From the NCBI GenBank assembly GCA_021396245.1, contig WNYE01000044.1, positions 186,001 to 250,000 of the forward strand: a stretch of DNA of 64,000 nt. Direction: 5' to 3'. The translations under genes and the position numbers were made by a program. This DNA comes from Sporothrix humicola (lineage: Eukaryota > Ascomycota > Sordariomycetes > Ophiostomatales > Ophiostomataceae). Below are positions 1 through 11,991 of the stretch, in pieces. The notes under the pieces were generated by a model. It did no database searches and was not told the DNA's origin. It saw only the letters and a program-made list of their open reading frames with translations. The first letter of the stretch is position 1; every line of letters starts with the position of its first letter.

Positions 1-1849
1 CACGAAGACGGCCGCAAGGAGCTGACGCTTCTTGGCGAGGAAAACAAGGAAAAGGCCAAAAACGGCGACGGCGAGAGCGAGTCCAAAGAGGAGGCAGCCT
101 ACGCTGAAGACGATGATGCACGGCCTGATATTGTCAACGTGGTGTCGTCTGCAGACAAGCAGAACCTGACGCGCAGACGGATGGATCTCAGCCGCTCGGA
201 GCAGTATATCAAGTGGCTCGACAGCGAGCTCAGCATTGTCAAAAAGATCTACAATGCAAACGGCACAGATACATCAGCAGCAGACGCAATAGCGACCGCA
301 GAAAGTGCCGCGGCAGACGCAGCAGCCACCAGCGAGGCTCCCAAGACCGAAACGGCAGCTGAAGAGCCGGCCAAGGCCGAGGGTACTGCTGATACGGCCG
401 CTCCCACGACTGCCACGACTGCCACGACCACCGACGAAAACAAGCCCAAGGCAGACCCCAATCTGCACGCACTGGCCGAAGACTACCGGGCACAGTTTGT
501 CGACCCGCCATTCCTGCCGTCCGAGAAGCGGCGCATCTACTTTGGCCCAGAGACACCGACGCTGGCGCCCTTGACAACACAGGGCAATCTGCCATTCCGG
601 CGACTGTGTGTGGAGCTTGGCTGCGAGGTGACGTATTCGGAGATGGCGCTGGCGGTGGATATGGTCACGGGCAAGCAGCCCGAGTGGGCACTGATGAAGG
701 CACATTCGTCCGAGATCAGCCCGCCGCGGTACACGCCCAAGACGCCTGTTGTGGACTACGACAACAGTCGCGATCTCAAGTTTGGCGCACAGATCGCCGC
801 CAACCAGCCGTGGATGGCCATCAAGGCCACAGAAGCCATGACGCGGCTGCTGCCGCATCTGCGCCTCGTGGATATGAACTGCGGCTGCCCCATCGACCTT
901 ATCTACAAGACGGGCGGCGGTTCGGGCCTGCTCGAGTCGCACAACAAGCTGGAGCGCATGATCCGCGGCATGAACGCTGTGTCTGGTGAAGTGCCGATCA
1001 CGGCCAAGCTGCGCATCGGTGTTCGCGATAACAACCCAACGGCGCCCAAGGTCATTGAACGCCTGGCATTTGGCGGCCTCGAGACTCGTGAGCGCCTTGG
1101 TGCGCCCGGTGTTGCCGCCATTACGCTGCACGGTCGCACACGCAACCAGCGCTACAAGAAGCCCGCCGACTGGAGCTACATTGCCGAGTGCGCGGCGCTG
1201 GTCAAGTCGTACAACGAGCAGCGCGACGCCCTCGCCGACACGGTGCGTGAACCGGACGCACGCACACAAGCCAACACGTCACGCATCTTCTTCTTAGGCA
1301 ACGGCGACTGCTACAGCCACGTGCAGCACCAGGAGCAGATCGAGAAGTCGGGCGTCGACGCCGTCATGATTGGTCGTGGCGCCATCATCAAGCCATGGCT
1401 GTTCGAGGAGATTCAGGCCGGGCAGTACCTGGACAAGTCGGCGACGGAGCGCCTTGCGTACGTCGAAAAGTTTGCCAAATACGGCATGGAGGCCTGGGGC
1501 ACTGACGAGTACGGCCTGGGCACGACACGCCGTTTCTTGCTCGAATACCTCAGCTTTGCAACACGCTACGTGCCCATCGGCATTCTCGAGTACCTGCCAC
1601 CGACCCTCAACGACCGCCCGCCGGCCTTCCGTGGCCGTAATGAGCTGGAGACGCTGCTGTCGAGCCGCAACTACAAGGACTGGATCAAGATCAGGTGGGT
1701 TCCCGCTTTCTTCGTTATGTTTTTTTTCTCTCCCTCTTTCTGCCTCTTACTAACTTTATAGTGAAATGTTCTTGGGCCCAGCTCATCCCGACTTCAGATT
1801 TGTGCCTAAGCACAAGTCCAACGCGTACGAGATGGAGGCCGAGGGTTGA
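1..1849 (+). CDS. dus3: tRNA-dihydrouridine(47) synthase Dus3, C-terminal part (5' end outside window)
   Basis: Dus3 reduces uridine 47 in the variable loop of cytoplasmic tRNAs, using FMN and NAD(P)H. The reading frame is already open at base 1, so the start and the N-terminal zinc-finger part lie upstream. Exons are 1-1694 and 1762-1849. The intron 1695-1761 has donor GTGGGT, a CTAAC branch site and acceptor TATAG, and splicing extends the protein to a conserved-looking tail ending EMEAEG. Diagnostic segments are LAPLTTQGNLPFRRLC (FMN-binding start of the TIM barrel), MNCGCPIDL with the catalytic Cys, ITLHGRTRNQRY, and GVDAVMIGRGAIIKPWLF. An Ala/Thr/Glu-rich low-complexity stretch at about 259-445 separates the N-terminal region from the barrel. 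Seen: motifs and open frame. Known: the family's reaction. The Dus3 rather than Dus1/2/4 call rests on the N-terminal extension and overall likeness. Confidence 0.93.
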
Positions 1850-4800
1850 GGAGTCGTTGTTTGGTTTTGATTTGATTTAGTTTCATATATGTCATCATTT
1901 CGTGTAAAAGTAATAGGGCGTCAATAGACATTGTCGAATTTCTTACACTTTTCGTTTTGAAAGATCATTCTTCTCGTCTTCTTATAGACCGCCCTTCAAG
2001 CGAGAAAATTCTGCTCGGCAAGGGGCATGTCTGTCGTGCTCTGTCTTGCATTGTCCCGTTGTGGCTTTTCGTAAAAGGGTCAAACTTTGACCAATGTCCC
2101 TTTCGTCTGTAATTCTTTTTTTTTTAACTCATTTTTCAATTCTTTTTGTCTCAACTATTACTTTTATGTTTGATTCTCAACCACCTTCTTTTGTATCTAC
2201 CGTCTTTTCCATATTTTCGAGCCCTCGTTTACTCGATTAACTACTTAACACACAAAATGTATTTTTAATGCAAGGGACATGTGTTAAAGACGCAGTATAT
2301 GGTTGGCATGCAGTTCGCACGGAACTATCGTTCCAGTTGCCAGCCTCCTCCTCCTCCAATCTCTCGCTTACACGGCGACTTGCCAAATCCGGCAGTGCGT
2401 TGATGTGAGAAGTGATGGACAAGTGAATGCGGAGTTGAATGCGAGAATCACGGTTCAATGAAGATGCCAAGTAATGAGATGAATTAGAAAGATAGTAATA
2501 ATGCAAAATAATAAAGAGCTTGAAATTAGGGAAATCAAGAAAAGTGCAAGAAAACACAAAAGTTGTGGTCAACGTGTTGAATAGACCAGACTAGCCAACA
2601 ACAGACATGGACTCCGGCGGCACTGAAAATTGAATTTTGGTCGGCCGAGAGAACCAACAGACATCGCCGTCCATGAGTGTTTTGTCTCAGTCTCAGTTGT
2701 TATTGTTGTTTGTTTCTCCGTGTTTACGAAGTGTCTTTTTTTCCCTCCTTTTTTTCTTGTTCGAGAAAATATTATCAATTAGATTTATACAGCAAAATCA
2801 TATCTGATCAGTTTCAGCACTTGAACAACAATCATTTTCTCACAACATTGTCTGCGCCGCCGAGGGACACCGCCTGCCACGTCATATTTTCTCGTTTCCT
2901 GGATATTAGGTTTACAACAAAAATCATAACGGACACCTTTTACAACCGCACAACCGCATCTTCGTCACATCACGCGCCAGCTGTTAGCACTGCCGTGCCG
3001 TACAAACCTGGTTGTTATTCGGCAGGCCAACGGTCAACCTTGGTTCTTCGGAATTTCCGAACTTTGTTTTCCCGGGTTTGCATTTATTATCTCCTCACAT
3101 ACTCGGTTCCAACAGACAATGAAAACACACAGACGTTTTTGGGCCATACATATACTCAGTATGTACAAAAAGGACCAGACGACGTCCACGTAGATCATGC
3201 AAGGACAACACGCAGTCAACAGCCAACAGACGATGTAGCATGTGGTGCGTAGTATGCAGCATGAGGCATGTATGATCTTCCTTTGAAAATGAGACGGCGA
3301 GCATTCAACGAACGGCGAAGGGCCCTCTTGTTATTCTGCAAGGTTTGACATTTGTAGTGTTGTTTCTTCGAAATAAAATGTTGTTTTGCAACAGTACTGT
3401 GTGTCCTTCGATTGATTTTCCTTTTCTTTATTCAGGAAGAAACCCTTATGTTCAACCATGTCTAAGCCTTGCACATCGTTGCCCCGTTGCCTCCTTGCAT
3501 AATACGCAGACACTGCCCAGAGGTCGAGACCGCATTCACCACATTCTTCAGACGACGCCCACGCCCCATTGACGCACGGAGCAATATTCGGCGCGCGCTG
3601 GATGTGCTCGGATGCTTATGCATGGTGTACGTACGGAGGACGGATTCATTGTATTTTGTGGATGGTTGACTTGCTTTTTGCTCGGCCAGGGACAGCAGCA
3701 GCAAGCCACATCTCAAAAGAGTATTTCTCCGTTCCTGCTTATGGCTCTTTCTTAGACAGCTGTCTGCCCTTTTGTATATTCCTTTGTCCTCTCGTCTTGT
3801 CTTGCATTCCTTTGCATCACCAGAGATGGAAGTTTCCGAAACCTGACGAACGTGCATGGTGATACGTTTGTTCCTTTCCTTTTTCAAAGGGCTTGACTTG
3901 GAGATACAAAGTACTGCCAGGATTTTCAGTGTAACTATGTCGTAAAAGATAGGATGTGTTATTCTCTGTGGTATTTTCTATGCACTGCCTTCTGATTCTT
4001 TCATCCTTTGATTTGTGGCCGCCGTTCGGCAATTCATGTTGGCCCGAATTACAACGTGTGAGAAAAAGAAAAGAAAAGAAAAGGCTTGGACAATGAGGAA
4101 CAAAGCATGCTACTTTGAACGTCTCCTTCCATTTATTCTCTTTTTCCTTTTCTTTTTCTCTCACAATTCACGGCACATGTACACCGTATGTACTCCCACT
4201 TCAAAACAAACGCTCAACGCACATGATATGCGCTTGGATTCGGCGATCTCCAGTCCCAATTGGCCGTTCTGGGCCGTGCGGCTGCATCCTGGATCCTGCG
4301 TCGTGTGTTCTTGATTGTTGGGAGTGTCTAAGTGCTTTGATTTTTTTTTGTTCCCGGTGGAGGGTGGGTATTATCAAGACCTCGTGTTTTACTCCGTACG
4401 AGGGACTTAAACTTGCATTTTGTTGTGGTTTTCCCTTGTCCTATTTTTTAAACTTGGTTTTATTCTTGTCCTACAAGTTACGACGTTTTTTGACAGGCCT
4501 TCTCACCCGCGCCAGTCAGTGCTTTGCCTTTCAAAGTGGATGAGATCCTACCGCACCGTAGACGCGGTTTTGGCGCGAACTTGCTCTGGAAACATTTCGC
4601 GCCGTTTGGGGGCTGAAAGAAACAGTGGCCGGGGAAAGTGGCCAAAAGCGAATAAAAAAGGCAAAAACGCGTAGCCATATCAGGTACATCGTATGTCATG
4701 AAATACTTGGAAGAAAAGGAGAATACTTTATGCCATCTACTCCATACGGGCTACAACCCAAAAGGCCTTCAAGTTGACTCATGTTGGACACTCCGGAGAT

Positions 4801-6312
4801 CAGGCAGGCAGAGTGGACGGACGACAAGATGGGTACATGTATGTTCAGGCGCTATTCCAGCCTGTCGGGATGCAGAAAGGGGGGTGGTGGAATCACCTTA
4901 AAGTGTAGCAGCGAAAGAAGTAAAGCGGCACAGATACGGAGGAGAGCCAGGCAAATGGCAACGACAAGGGTTGATTGGAGGGAGAACAAGGCTCGTGGGG
5001 AAGGATTTGGGGAAAGGATCGTGGCGGGAGGGGATGTTGGAGGAACGAGGGGAAGAATACAGAGTACGACGTACACAGAAACAAAAGACGAAAAGAAGAA
5101 GCCAGAGTAGGAGCCGGCGTCAATGAGAGCATCCAGGCGGATATGGCAGCGGCAACGAGACTCTGTCGGGTGGTCTTGCATCTTGCTCACGAGGAACTCA
5201 AGGTGTGCACAGGCAGTGGACCGTGGCAGTGTCTTGCATGTGGCGTGTAAGTGGGATGTCGAGTACGACGTGCGACGTGAAGGCATGAAGGATGGGCCCG
5301 TGTTGGCACGTTTTTATGTCTTTCTTTCTTTTTGTTCCCCTTTTTTCCTTTTCTTTTAGATTTTGGGTATTGTTCTCTTTCTTCGTTATTTCATTCCTTC
5401 GCGAACCACTCCCACTCGTCGTCTAATCCTTCAAACCTATCATCTCTGCTGCGCCCGGCGGTAAAACTACGTTGCATTCCCCTTGATGTGTGCCATCTTG
5501 TCGAAATGAAGGAAGCCAGGAAGAACCGAAAAGAAGACCCGAGAGAAGGAAACGAGGAAAAGGGGCTGGAGAAAAAAAGGAGCTGGAAGCGCTCGGAAGC
5601 GGAAGCGGCAAGGGGATGCAGAAAAGCAAGATGCGACTCTGCAGTTGCCGCCGGCTTGGGAAGGGGAAAAGACACTCAGATACGTTTCTTTGTACCAAGT
5701 ACATTGTGAAAGCTATAGGTTACTGCCAAGCTCTGTTTTTATTTACTTCTTATACTAATTTTCTCCCTTAATCTTTTCTTCAAAAAGAAGGAGAGGAGAA
5801 AAAGAGCAGAACAGAAAATATGGTGCCACTGATACTCGCCCACATCCCAACAAATTACCATCGTCAAATAAAATGCACAATTACCGCACCGACCACTTGC
5901 GAATATATTCGACGCTGCCCTCCGTGCACGTTTTATTTGTTTATGACGTGCACCAGCCACGGGTGATTCGAAATCAGTCGGCCGAGCTGGCTGCCATTTC
6001 CCCCCAAATGGCAAAACAACATTGGCCGGCGAGGCGCCGGCCCCAAGACTATTGTTTTTTTCTCTCCTCTCCTTCCATGTGGTGTGTGGTTGTGTGGGCT
6101 GCAGGAACAATATAGAATATGCAAAATGCAGGCCTTCTAAACGGCCAAATAACAGATGCGGAGATCGAGGTGGTCTCCCTTTATATTTTGGTTTCCTTTT
6201 TCCTCCTTCGGTTTTTTTTTTCTTATCCCTCCCAATGTACCCCCGTTCATCATGTAACCGCTTGTCTTGGGTCGGGCCTATCCAGGCTGCCAGTTGCCCA
6301 TTGTTAGTCCAG

Positions 6313-6348
<36 letters not shown>

Positions 6349-7930
6349 ATTCTACGGCTTGCATGCCTCTTATTTATTTGAAGGATATCCTCGACGGGTA
6401 CTCCGTCTTCCATACGTCGTACTGTATTCTACATACGCCATTCTCCTATACGACGCAGACCAGATGACGAGACCCTTTGGCATTTGTTTTTTTAATTTTC
6501 TGGTTCTATGCCGCCCCATGATCAAATCCTTCGGAGACCTTAATTAACTGCGTATCTTGTTCTCAGCCATAACACGGCCGTCTCCACCGGCCACTTTTCC
6601 GACCGCACTTTGATTTTGTCGAGTATTTTGTCGTCTTCTTTCTCTTTATTTCTTGGTTTTTGATTTCTTCAGCCACCTATACAGCCCCTTGACAGATCTC
6701 GAGAAACCCGCCCTGGCCCTGCTTTTGGCCTGGACCTGCATCAGGCAGCATTTTGGCCCCGACGGACTCGACCTGCATTTGTTTGTTTCTCTGTTCTCGC
6801 GTACGTGTTTATATTTCGTTCCTTTTTGGGCGTATTTTACACTTGCATTTTTTTTGTGTTGTTCCGGTTTGCATATGTGTTTGTTTTGATTTTCTTTCAT
6901 CTGGATCGAAGCTGGCCAACATCAATGCCAGCTCACCCTCATCAACAGCGGGGTCCTGCATCGTTCATATCTCTTATTTCTTCGTCTGGACAGCCATGTC
7001 ATCGTCTTCTCTCTTTTTCATTTCACTTACACTCTCTGCGAGCCGTTTGTTTACTTATTGCCCCTTATTTGTCCTTCGCTCCTTCCCTCCTTCACTCCAG
7101 ATGCTCTAGGTTGCTCCTTCCCGAGTCCTTGCCGCCGGCCCCTTCCTGTTGGCCTTTTGCTGTTGCCTTGTTGTCTCTTTTGCTCTTGTTGGTTCTATCT
7201 TGCTGCCTCACTGTATGGTCGCTTTGTCGATTTTTCCATTCTACTCTATTAAAAATTGTGTGTTCAACTATGTCCGTGGCTTGGATGTTCTATTGTCCTG
7301 TTGGTTTGTGTGTTGTCTTCTCTTGTCTTAAACAACAGCCCCTTTGGACCCAGCCTTATTCCTCTTTAATGATTTTCGTGTATTAATTTTTGGCCATTTT
7401 GTTTTCACTTTATTGACATCACTCTCTCGCTCCCTCCCCCTTCCTTCTCCCCTTTTATTTCTTCCTTTCTTTCTCAGCCCGGCTTCCTTTTTTGTGCAGT
7501 CTGTGCCTCGGGCTGAAAGAAGGAAATACACAATACAACCTTAACACGGCACTGCGGAACAGAAACGAACCCCAGACAGTGCAAAAAGGAGACAAAAAAA
7601 GAAATAAAAAAGTCGACAAAAGCAAGACATAAAAAAGAGAGATATGACTTGCATCAAGAACAATAAATCTTGCCCGATCCCACCTCTCGTCAACGTCTCT
7701 TCCGATCCTCGACCCCTGCCCATGTGCTTCATCCCTGCCTCCTTTTCGTTTCTTTCTCTTCTTACCTTCCTTACATCTGCATCTTCAGCTACAGCCTCAT
7801 TCTTAAAGTTCTTTATTTGCTGCTCCCAACTTTTGTCACATAATTTCTGTCCCAAGACCCAGTCACCTTCTTGGCCTTCTCTTCTTTCTTTTTTTTCTCT
7901 TCCCCCCTTCCTTCTTTCTCATATTTCCTC
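1850..7930. other. 6-kb region without a convincing gene
   Basis: No reading frame here gives a recognisable protein. The open frames are short, low-complexity and overlap on both strands. The first few hundred bases should be the dus3 3' end. From about 6,600 to 7,930 the plus strand is strongly pyrimidine-rich (TTTC, CTTC, TCCC runs), as is common in promoters and long leaders of filamentous fungi, so much of it is probably the control region and leader of the methyltransferase at 7931. A purine-rich stretch lies at about 4,850-5,110, and a CA microsatellite at 6314-6346. A non-coding transcript cannot be excluded. Confidence 0.5.
6314..6346. repeat. (CA)n microsatellite
   Basis: An uninterrupted CA dinucleotide run of about 16 units, lying between genes. 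It is probably length-variable between strains. Confidence 0.95.
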
Positions 7931-9424
7931 ATGTCTTTCCCAACGCGCAACACACATAACCGGATCAATAGCGTTGGGACGTTAATTCCATTTGCGTATG
8001 AAAGCACACCCGGCAGCAGCAGCAGGCATGGTAGTGGCTCGGCTCAGCAACGATCCCCACCCTCTGGCGGCCGATCTTCACCCACCACTGCCAGCATCAC
8101 CACGAAAGAACATGGCCGACATTATCTGACGAACAGCCCGAGCTATCTATTTCCCTGGGACTCTGTCGCGGCAGATTGCATGGAACTCTTCCACAAAGCA
8201 GTCACTCTCACACGCGGCGGTGGCCGAAGTCGTCTCCACAGTACACCACTGAGAACGGACGGGCACTTGCGCATTCTCGACCTCGGTACTGGGACCGGGC
8301 GCTGGGTTGTTCACATGGCTGATCAGTATGCCGGCCGGTCTGAAGTCTGGGGTGTGGACCTGGCTCCCTTCCAGCCGCGTTTGTATGTATTCCAGGGCTG
8401 AATCCGTTGTGGAGGGATGTACTTGATGCCGATGCTGACAATTCCCGCTCTTCTCCCACCAGAATACCGTCGAATGCCAAATTTCAAAGCTTCGATGTCG
8501 AATCACAGTGGAATCTTGGCACTGCTTCTTGGGATCTTATCCACGTTCGTTGCCTCAATGGTGTCGTCCGCAACTGGCCCAGCCTCTACTCGATAATCCA
8601 CAGCCATCTTATCCCGGGTATCGGCCATATCGAACACATCGAAATCGACTGGACGCCTCGCCTGATATCGGATGGGGGACTTGGAGACGCTGACACACAC
8701 ATCCTAAGCCCACAATCTTCCAAACTCGCCCTGTGGGTCAACATCCTGCATGAATGCATGGAGCATAGCGGGACGGGACGGTCATTGCGCGTCAACCCAG
8801 ATGAGACCCGTGCAGAACTTTCCGAGGCCGGTTTCGTCGATGTATCGCAGAGTACGTACCGGATGCCATTTTCCCGGCGGCAGCGACCATCAACACCGTC
8901 AGCACCACCAACCGAGTCGGAGCACGTGGTTGTATCGCCGGCAATGTCTTTCACAGGGAGAACAAGAACATCGTTGCCCTCGCTCTCGTCGTTTTCGTTT
9001 TCACCACCATCCTCACGTTCTCAATCGATATTTCCGTTGGATGACGACGACGAGGAGGAAGAAGAAGAAGAAGAAGGCGACGAAGGGGGTGACATTGTTC
9101 GTAGGGCCAGGCATAGCAGTAGTAGTCGGAGTGGGCGTCGTGACTCTTTCGAGAAATGGTTCCCGCGAGCCTTTGATCTTTGGCTTGAAGGCTTGACGCT
9201 GATGCCGCTGTTGAAGAATGGATACGCCCTCGAGGCCATCCACCAACTGATTGCCGATGTCCGACAAGAGCTGGCCGACCCGACGATGCAGGCGTGCTGT
9301 ACAATGTAAGTGAAAGAAAGATTAAGAAGGTTGAAAGTACTTTTGGAAAAGAAAAGTAAACAAAGGGGCTAGAAGCTAATAACAGTGCAGGTACGTCTGG
9401 ACGGCCAAGTGCTCGGGACGGTAG
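7931..9424 (+). CDS. LaeA-like SAM-dependent methyltransferase
   Basis: Predicted class I methyltransferase of the fungal LaeA family, whose known members act in the nucleus on development and secondary metabolism. Three exons, 7931-8382, 8463-9305 and 9391-9424, give 442 residues. Introns have GTATGT and GTAAGT donors and CAG acceptors. The second intron adds the tail YVWTAKCSGR, which fits the family's usual YVVWxxK-type end. SAM motif I is ILDLGTGTGRWVVHMA (about residue 115), followed by VWGVDLAPFQP, then WDLIHVRCLNG and GIGHIEHIEIDW. The start at 7931 is the first in-frame ATG; an upstream open stretch lacks one. Odd: between the YRMPF and FEKWFPRAFDLW segments lies a Ser/Pro-rich insertion of about 90 residues with an Asp4/Glu8 run (about 8,880-9,150). 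Which LaeA-like paralogue this is, and its substrate, cannot be told from sequence. Confidence 0.87.
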
Positions 9425-10199
9425 TATCGGTGGCTCACTACGGCAAGAGCGATGCATACTTGGAGTGCACCTTACGAACAGAAGAGGAAGCCACGAAGAC
9501 CGGGCAGAGGGGCAGGAGCGATGGAGAGGAGCTCGTCTTGTTAAAGCGACGGCAAGATTTATAATGATACCCAACACACATGGAAGCAGAAGTGAGATTG
9601 TGAAAAGGCTTTGGCTGCTATGACGTATGAATAGATAATGGTTTATTTTTTTCTATTATAATCTGCAGTAGTATAGAGTGCAAATCAAACTCGAAGACGA
9701 GGAGATGAGAGCAAGCGAGTTGTGTCTTGTCAACATGACACAAAAAACTTCAGCTTGCTGCCCTTCTCCGTCGCCTTCCTTCCCCGACTATTCTCTGCCC
9801 TGGGCCCTGTTTGGCCCTTGTCTGTTTCTATCTTACCCATTCCCGTCTCGACCTCCCGAAATTCGGATTTATGCAACAGATGATGTACACGTTTTGGATG
9901 GTGGAAGTTTTACATAGGGAAGAAAGGAAAAAGAACACAAGAAAAAAGAGTATGAAAACGATGAAGCAAAAATGTAGTGGGAACAAAATAAAAAGGAGTA
10001 AAAAACAATATGGGGTAAAAGGTGGAAAGATAAAACAATGGTAGAAAATTAAAGGGGATAAAAATGCCAGGCTGGGAGGGGAAAGACAAGAGGTCGGTTC
10101 ATTAACCATTTGTTGTTCAATCCCCTCCCAGCTTCACTTCAAATCGTCTCGACACCAACCACCACACCGCAGCCTCTATTTTCTAAAATCGGGCATCGC
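9425..10199. other. Convergent intergenic region, methyltransferase / atp20
   Basis: Both flanking genes end here. The sequence is partly A-rich (9,920-10,070) and carries no recognisable gene. It probably holds the two 3' UTRs and polyadenylation regions. Confidence 0.5.
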
Positions 10200-10953
10200 T
10201 TAGTGAGCAGCGGCGGGAGCGGCGCTGTGGTAGCCGACGAGCTTGAAGCGGCCGAGGATCTCGCCGACAGTGAAGAAGCCGAGGATCTCAGCGGCGAGAA
10301 CACCGCCAGCGGCCAGCTGTGTGGGGGTGATGTTGCGGGCCGACTTGGCGAAAGCAGTGGTCTTCTGGATCAGCTGGGCAGGGTTCTGGAGCTGGACCCA
10401 GGCGTTCTGGAAAGCGGTCTGGAAGGTAGCCATGGGGCTGCACGAGGTTAGTGTCCGTCGTTTGCTCAACATTCACAGGGCCTTCTACGGCATCACGTAC
10501 GGAGGAGACATCTTCTGGTTGCGGAAGACGAGACGGCCGAGCTCAAGGCCGACGCGGGAGTAGTAGACGACGAAGGGAGTTTGGCCTGTTCTGTTAGCTT
10601 CAAGCATCGCAAGGATGACGTGTAGACAGGGGCGGATAGCACGCACGCTCAATGAAGTTGATGACGCGACCGGTACGGCCACCAACGCGGCCGAGAGCAG
10701 TGGTCAGGCCACGGGCAGCACCGGCAAGAGCAGGACCAGCAGCCGCAGAGACGCGTGTCAGGCCCTGGGTCGCCTTGGACGTGACGTCGGCAGCAGCCTG
10801 CCGTGCCTTGGCGGCGGCGTCGTTCGCGGTTGACGAGGTTGTGGAGGTGGAAGAAGAGGAGGAAGAGGTCGACTGGAAACGGCGCGGTGCCGAGCGGCGC
10901 AGAGCCAGGCGCGCCGGGGCGGCGGCTATTGTGGACGTGCGGATGGCAGACAT
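10200..10953 (-). CDS. atp20: Mitochondrial F1Fo-ATP synthase subunit g
   Basis: Subunit g lies in the membrane part of mitochondrial ATP synthase and, with subunit e, supports dimerisation and crista shape. Exons on the minus strand are 10953-10647, 10585-10501 and 10437-10200, giving 209 residues. Introns are 61 and 63 bp, with GTGCGT and GTACGT donors, CAG acceptors and matching phases. The N-terminus is Ser/Arg/Ala-rich and lacks acidic residues at first, as expected of a mitochondrial presequence (ALRRSAPRRFQSTSSS). Conserved family segments are NFIERQTPFVVYYSRVGLEL (crossing the first intron), NQKMSPP and, near the C-terminus, the hydrophobic helix GVLAAEILGFFTVGEILGR with a glycine pattern typical of subunit g. 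It lies head-to-tail with lad1 (1 kb apart). Three CCAAT boxes lie about 195-235 bp upstream. Confidence 0.93.
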
Positions 10954-11991
10954 TGTGAGTGTGGGAGGGAGGAGGAAGAGAGAGTGTCGATTAGTCGAAA
11001 ATTCGATCGAGATGGGTGGATGCGATGGGAGGTCGTGGGTTGATGGATGGAGTGAAGCGTGAAGAAGAAAAAGAAGAAGCGAAAAATCGCGGTTGAAAAA
11101 CGCGCAAAAAAGTGTAACGAGTGTTGTAGGAAGGAGCACCTCGGTAGATTGGAGGAAGCTGCGGCAATTGGAGAAGGAGGAGATTGGTCGACAGAGAGGG
11201 TGATGTCGTGTCCCGTTTAAAATCGTTCGTTCTATCGTCGCAATTGTCGTTTCGTCAAAGTCGATGGATGGATTGTCACAAGAGAAGAGAAGAAAAAGAG
11301 AGAGACGAAAATGACGGGAATGTGAAGAAAAAAGCCACGGTAATAGAGCAGGCGACACGGAACGGGCCAAAAAAAAATAGTAAAAAAAAAACTAGGTGAA
11401 AAATCCAGTTAGTCGCAAAAGAGGAAAGCTCGGGAGATGTCGCAAGGTGCAAAAGGTAGGAGCGTTTGGCATTCTCCGGTGGTCCCAGCCAATGAGAGTG
11501 CGCCAATTGATGGAGCTTCCCCCTTGGAGAGCCGTGGCAAGCAGGGGATGCTTTGACAATGAACCAGTCAACACACAGGAGACAGAGAGCAAGACGGCGA
11601 TGCCAAGTTGCGAACTTGTCCAGGGGGAACCTGTCCCGCCTGTGCATTTTCCATACCGTGTCTTATTCACGACCCCAGGCTAAAACAGGTCAGGAGCTTT
11701 GGCAGTTGCTTTGTCTCCTGCCAAACACAACCAGCTAAACAGCATCGCCTCACAAACGCACACATCACGGGCATACAACTGTTCGATCTGGGGCAAATTC
11801 GATGTTGAGAAACTGTTCAAAATGGCATTCTATTCTATGCGTGCTAAAAGGCAATCGGCGCTGTCTCGACCCTAAACTCGACATTAAATGACTTGAAACT
11901 CATCCTCTTTTTACCCACTCCCTTCGCCACCCTTTTCATTATGCTTTCGTTATGTTTTTATTGTTTCGTTCTTTTGTTCTTCGTTATCCCT
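10954..11991 (-). promoter_or_regulatory. atp20 promoter region and lad1 3' flank
   Basis: No gene recognised. Read on the minus strand (the atp20 sense), CCAAT occurs at 11148-11152, 11167-11171 and 11183-11187. Two more CCAAT boxes lie on the plus strand at 11489-11493 and 11503-11507. The CCAAT-binding Hap complex is a known regulator of respiratory genes in yeasts and of many genes in filamentous fungi; binding here is inference. The distal part (about 11,800-11,991) should include the lad1 3' UTR. Confidence 0.45.

Noticed and set aside
2677..3252. 191-residue plus-strand frame in the large spacer
   Set aside because: The composition is that of non-coding DNA with scattered Tyr/Thr/Ser; there is no conserved block, no neighbouring exon with matching splice sites, and overlapping frames on the other strand are equally long.
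4852..5286. 144-residue minus-strand hydrophobic frame
   Set aside because: It is the complement of a purine-rich tract, which gives Pro/Leu/Ser runs. No family resemblance.
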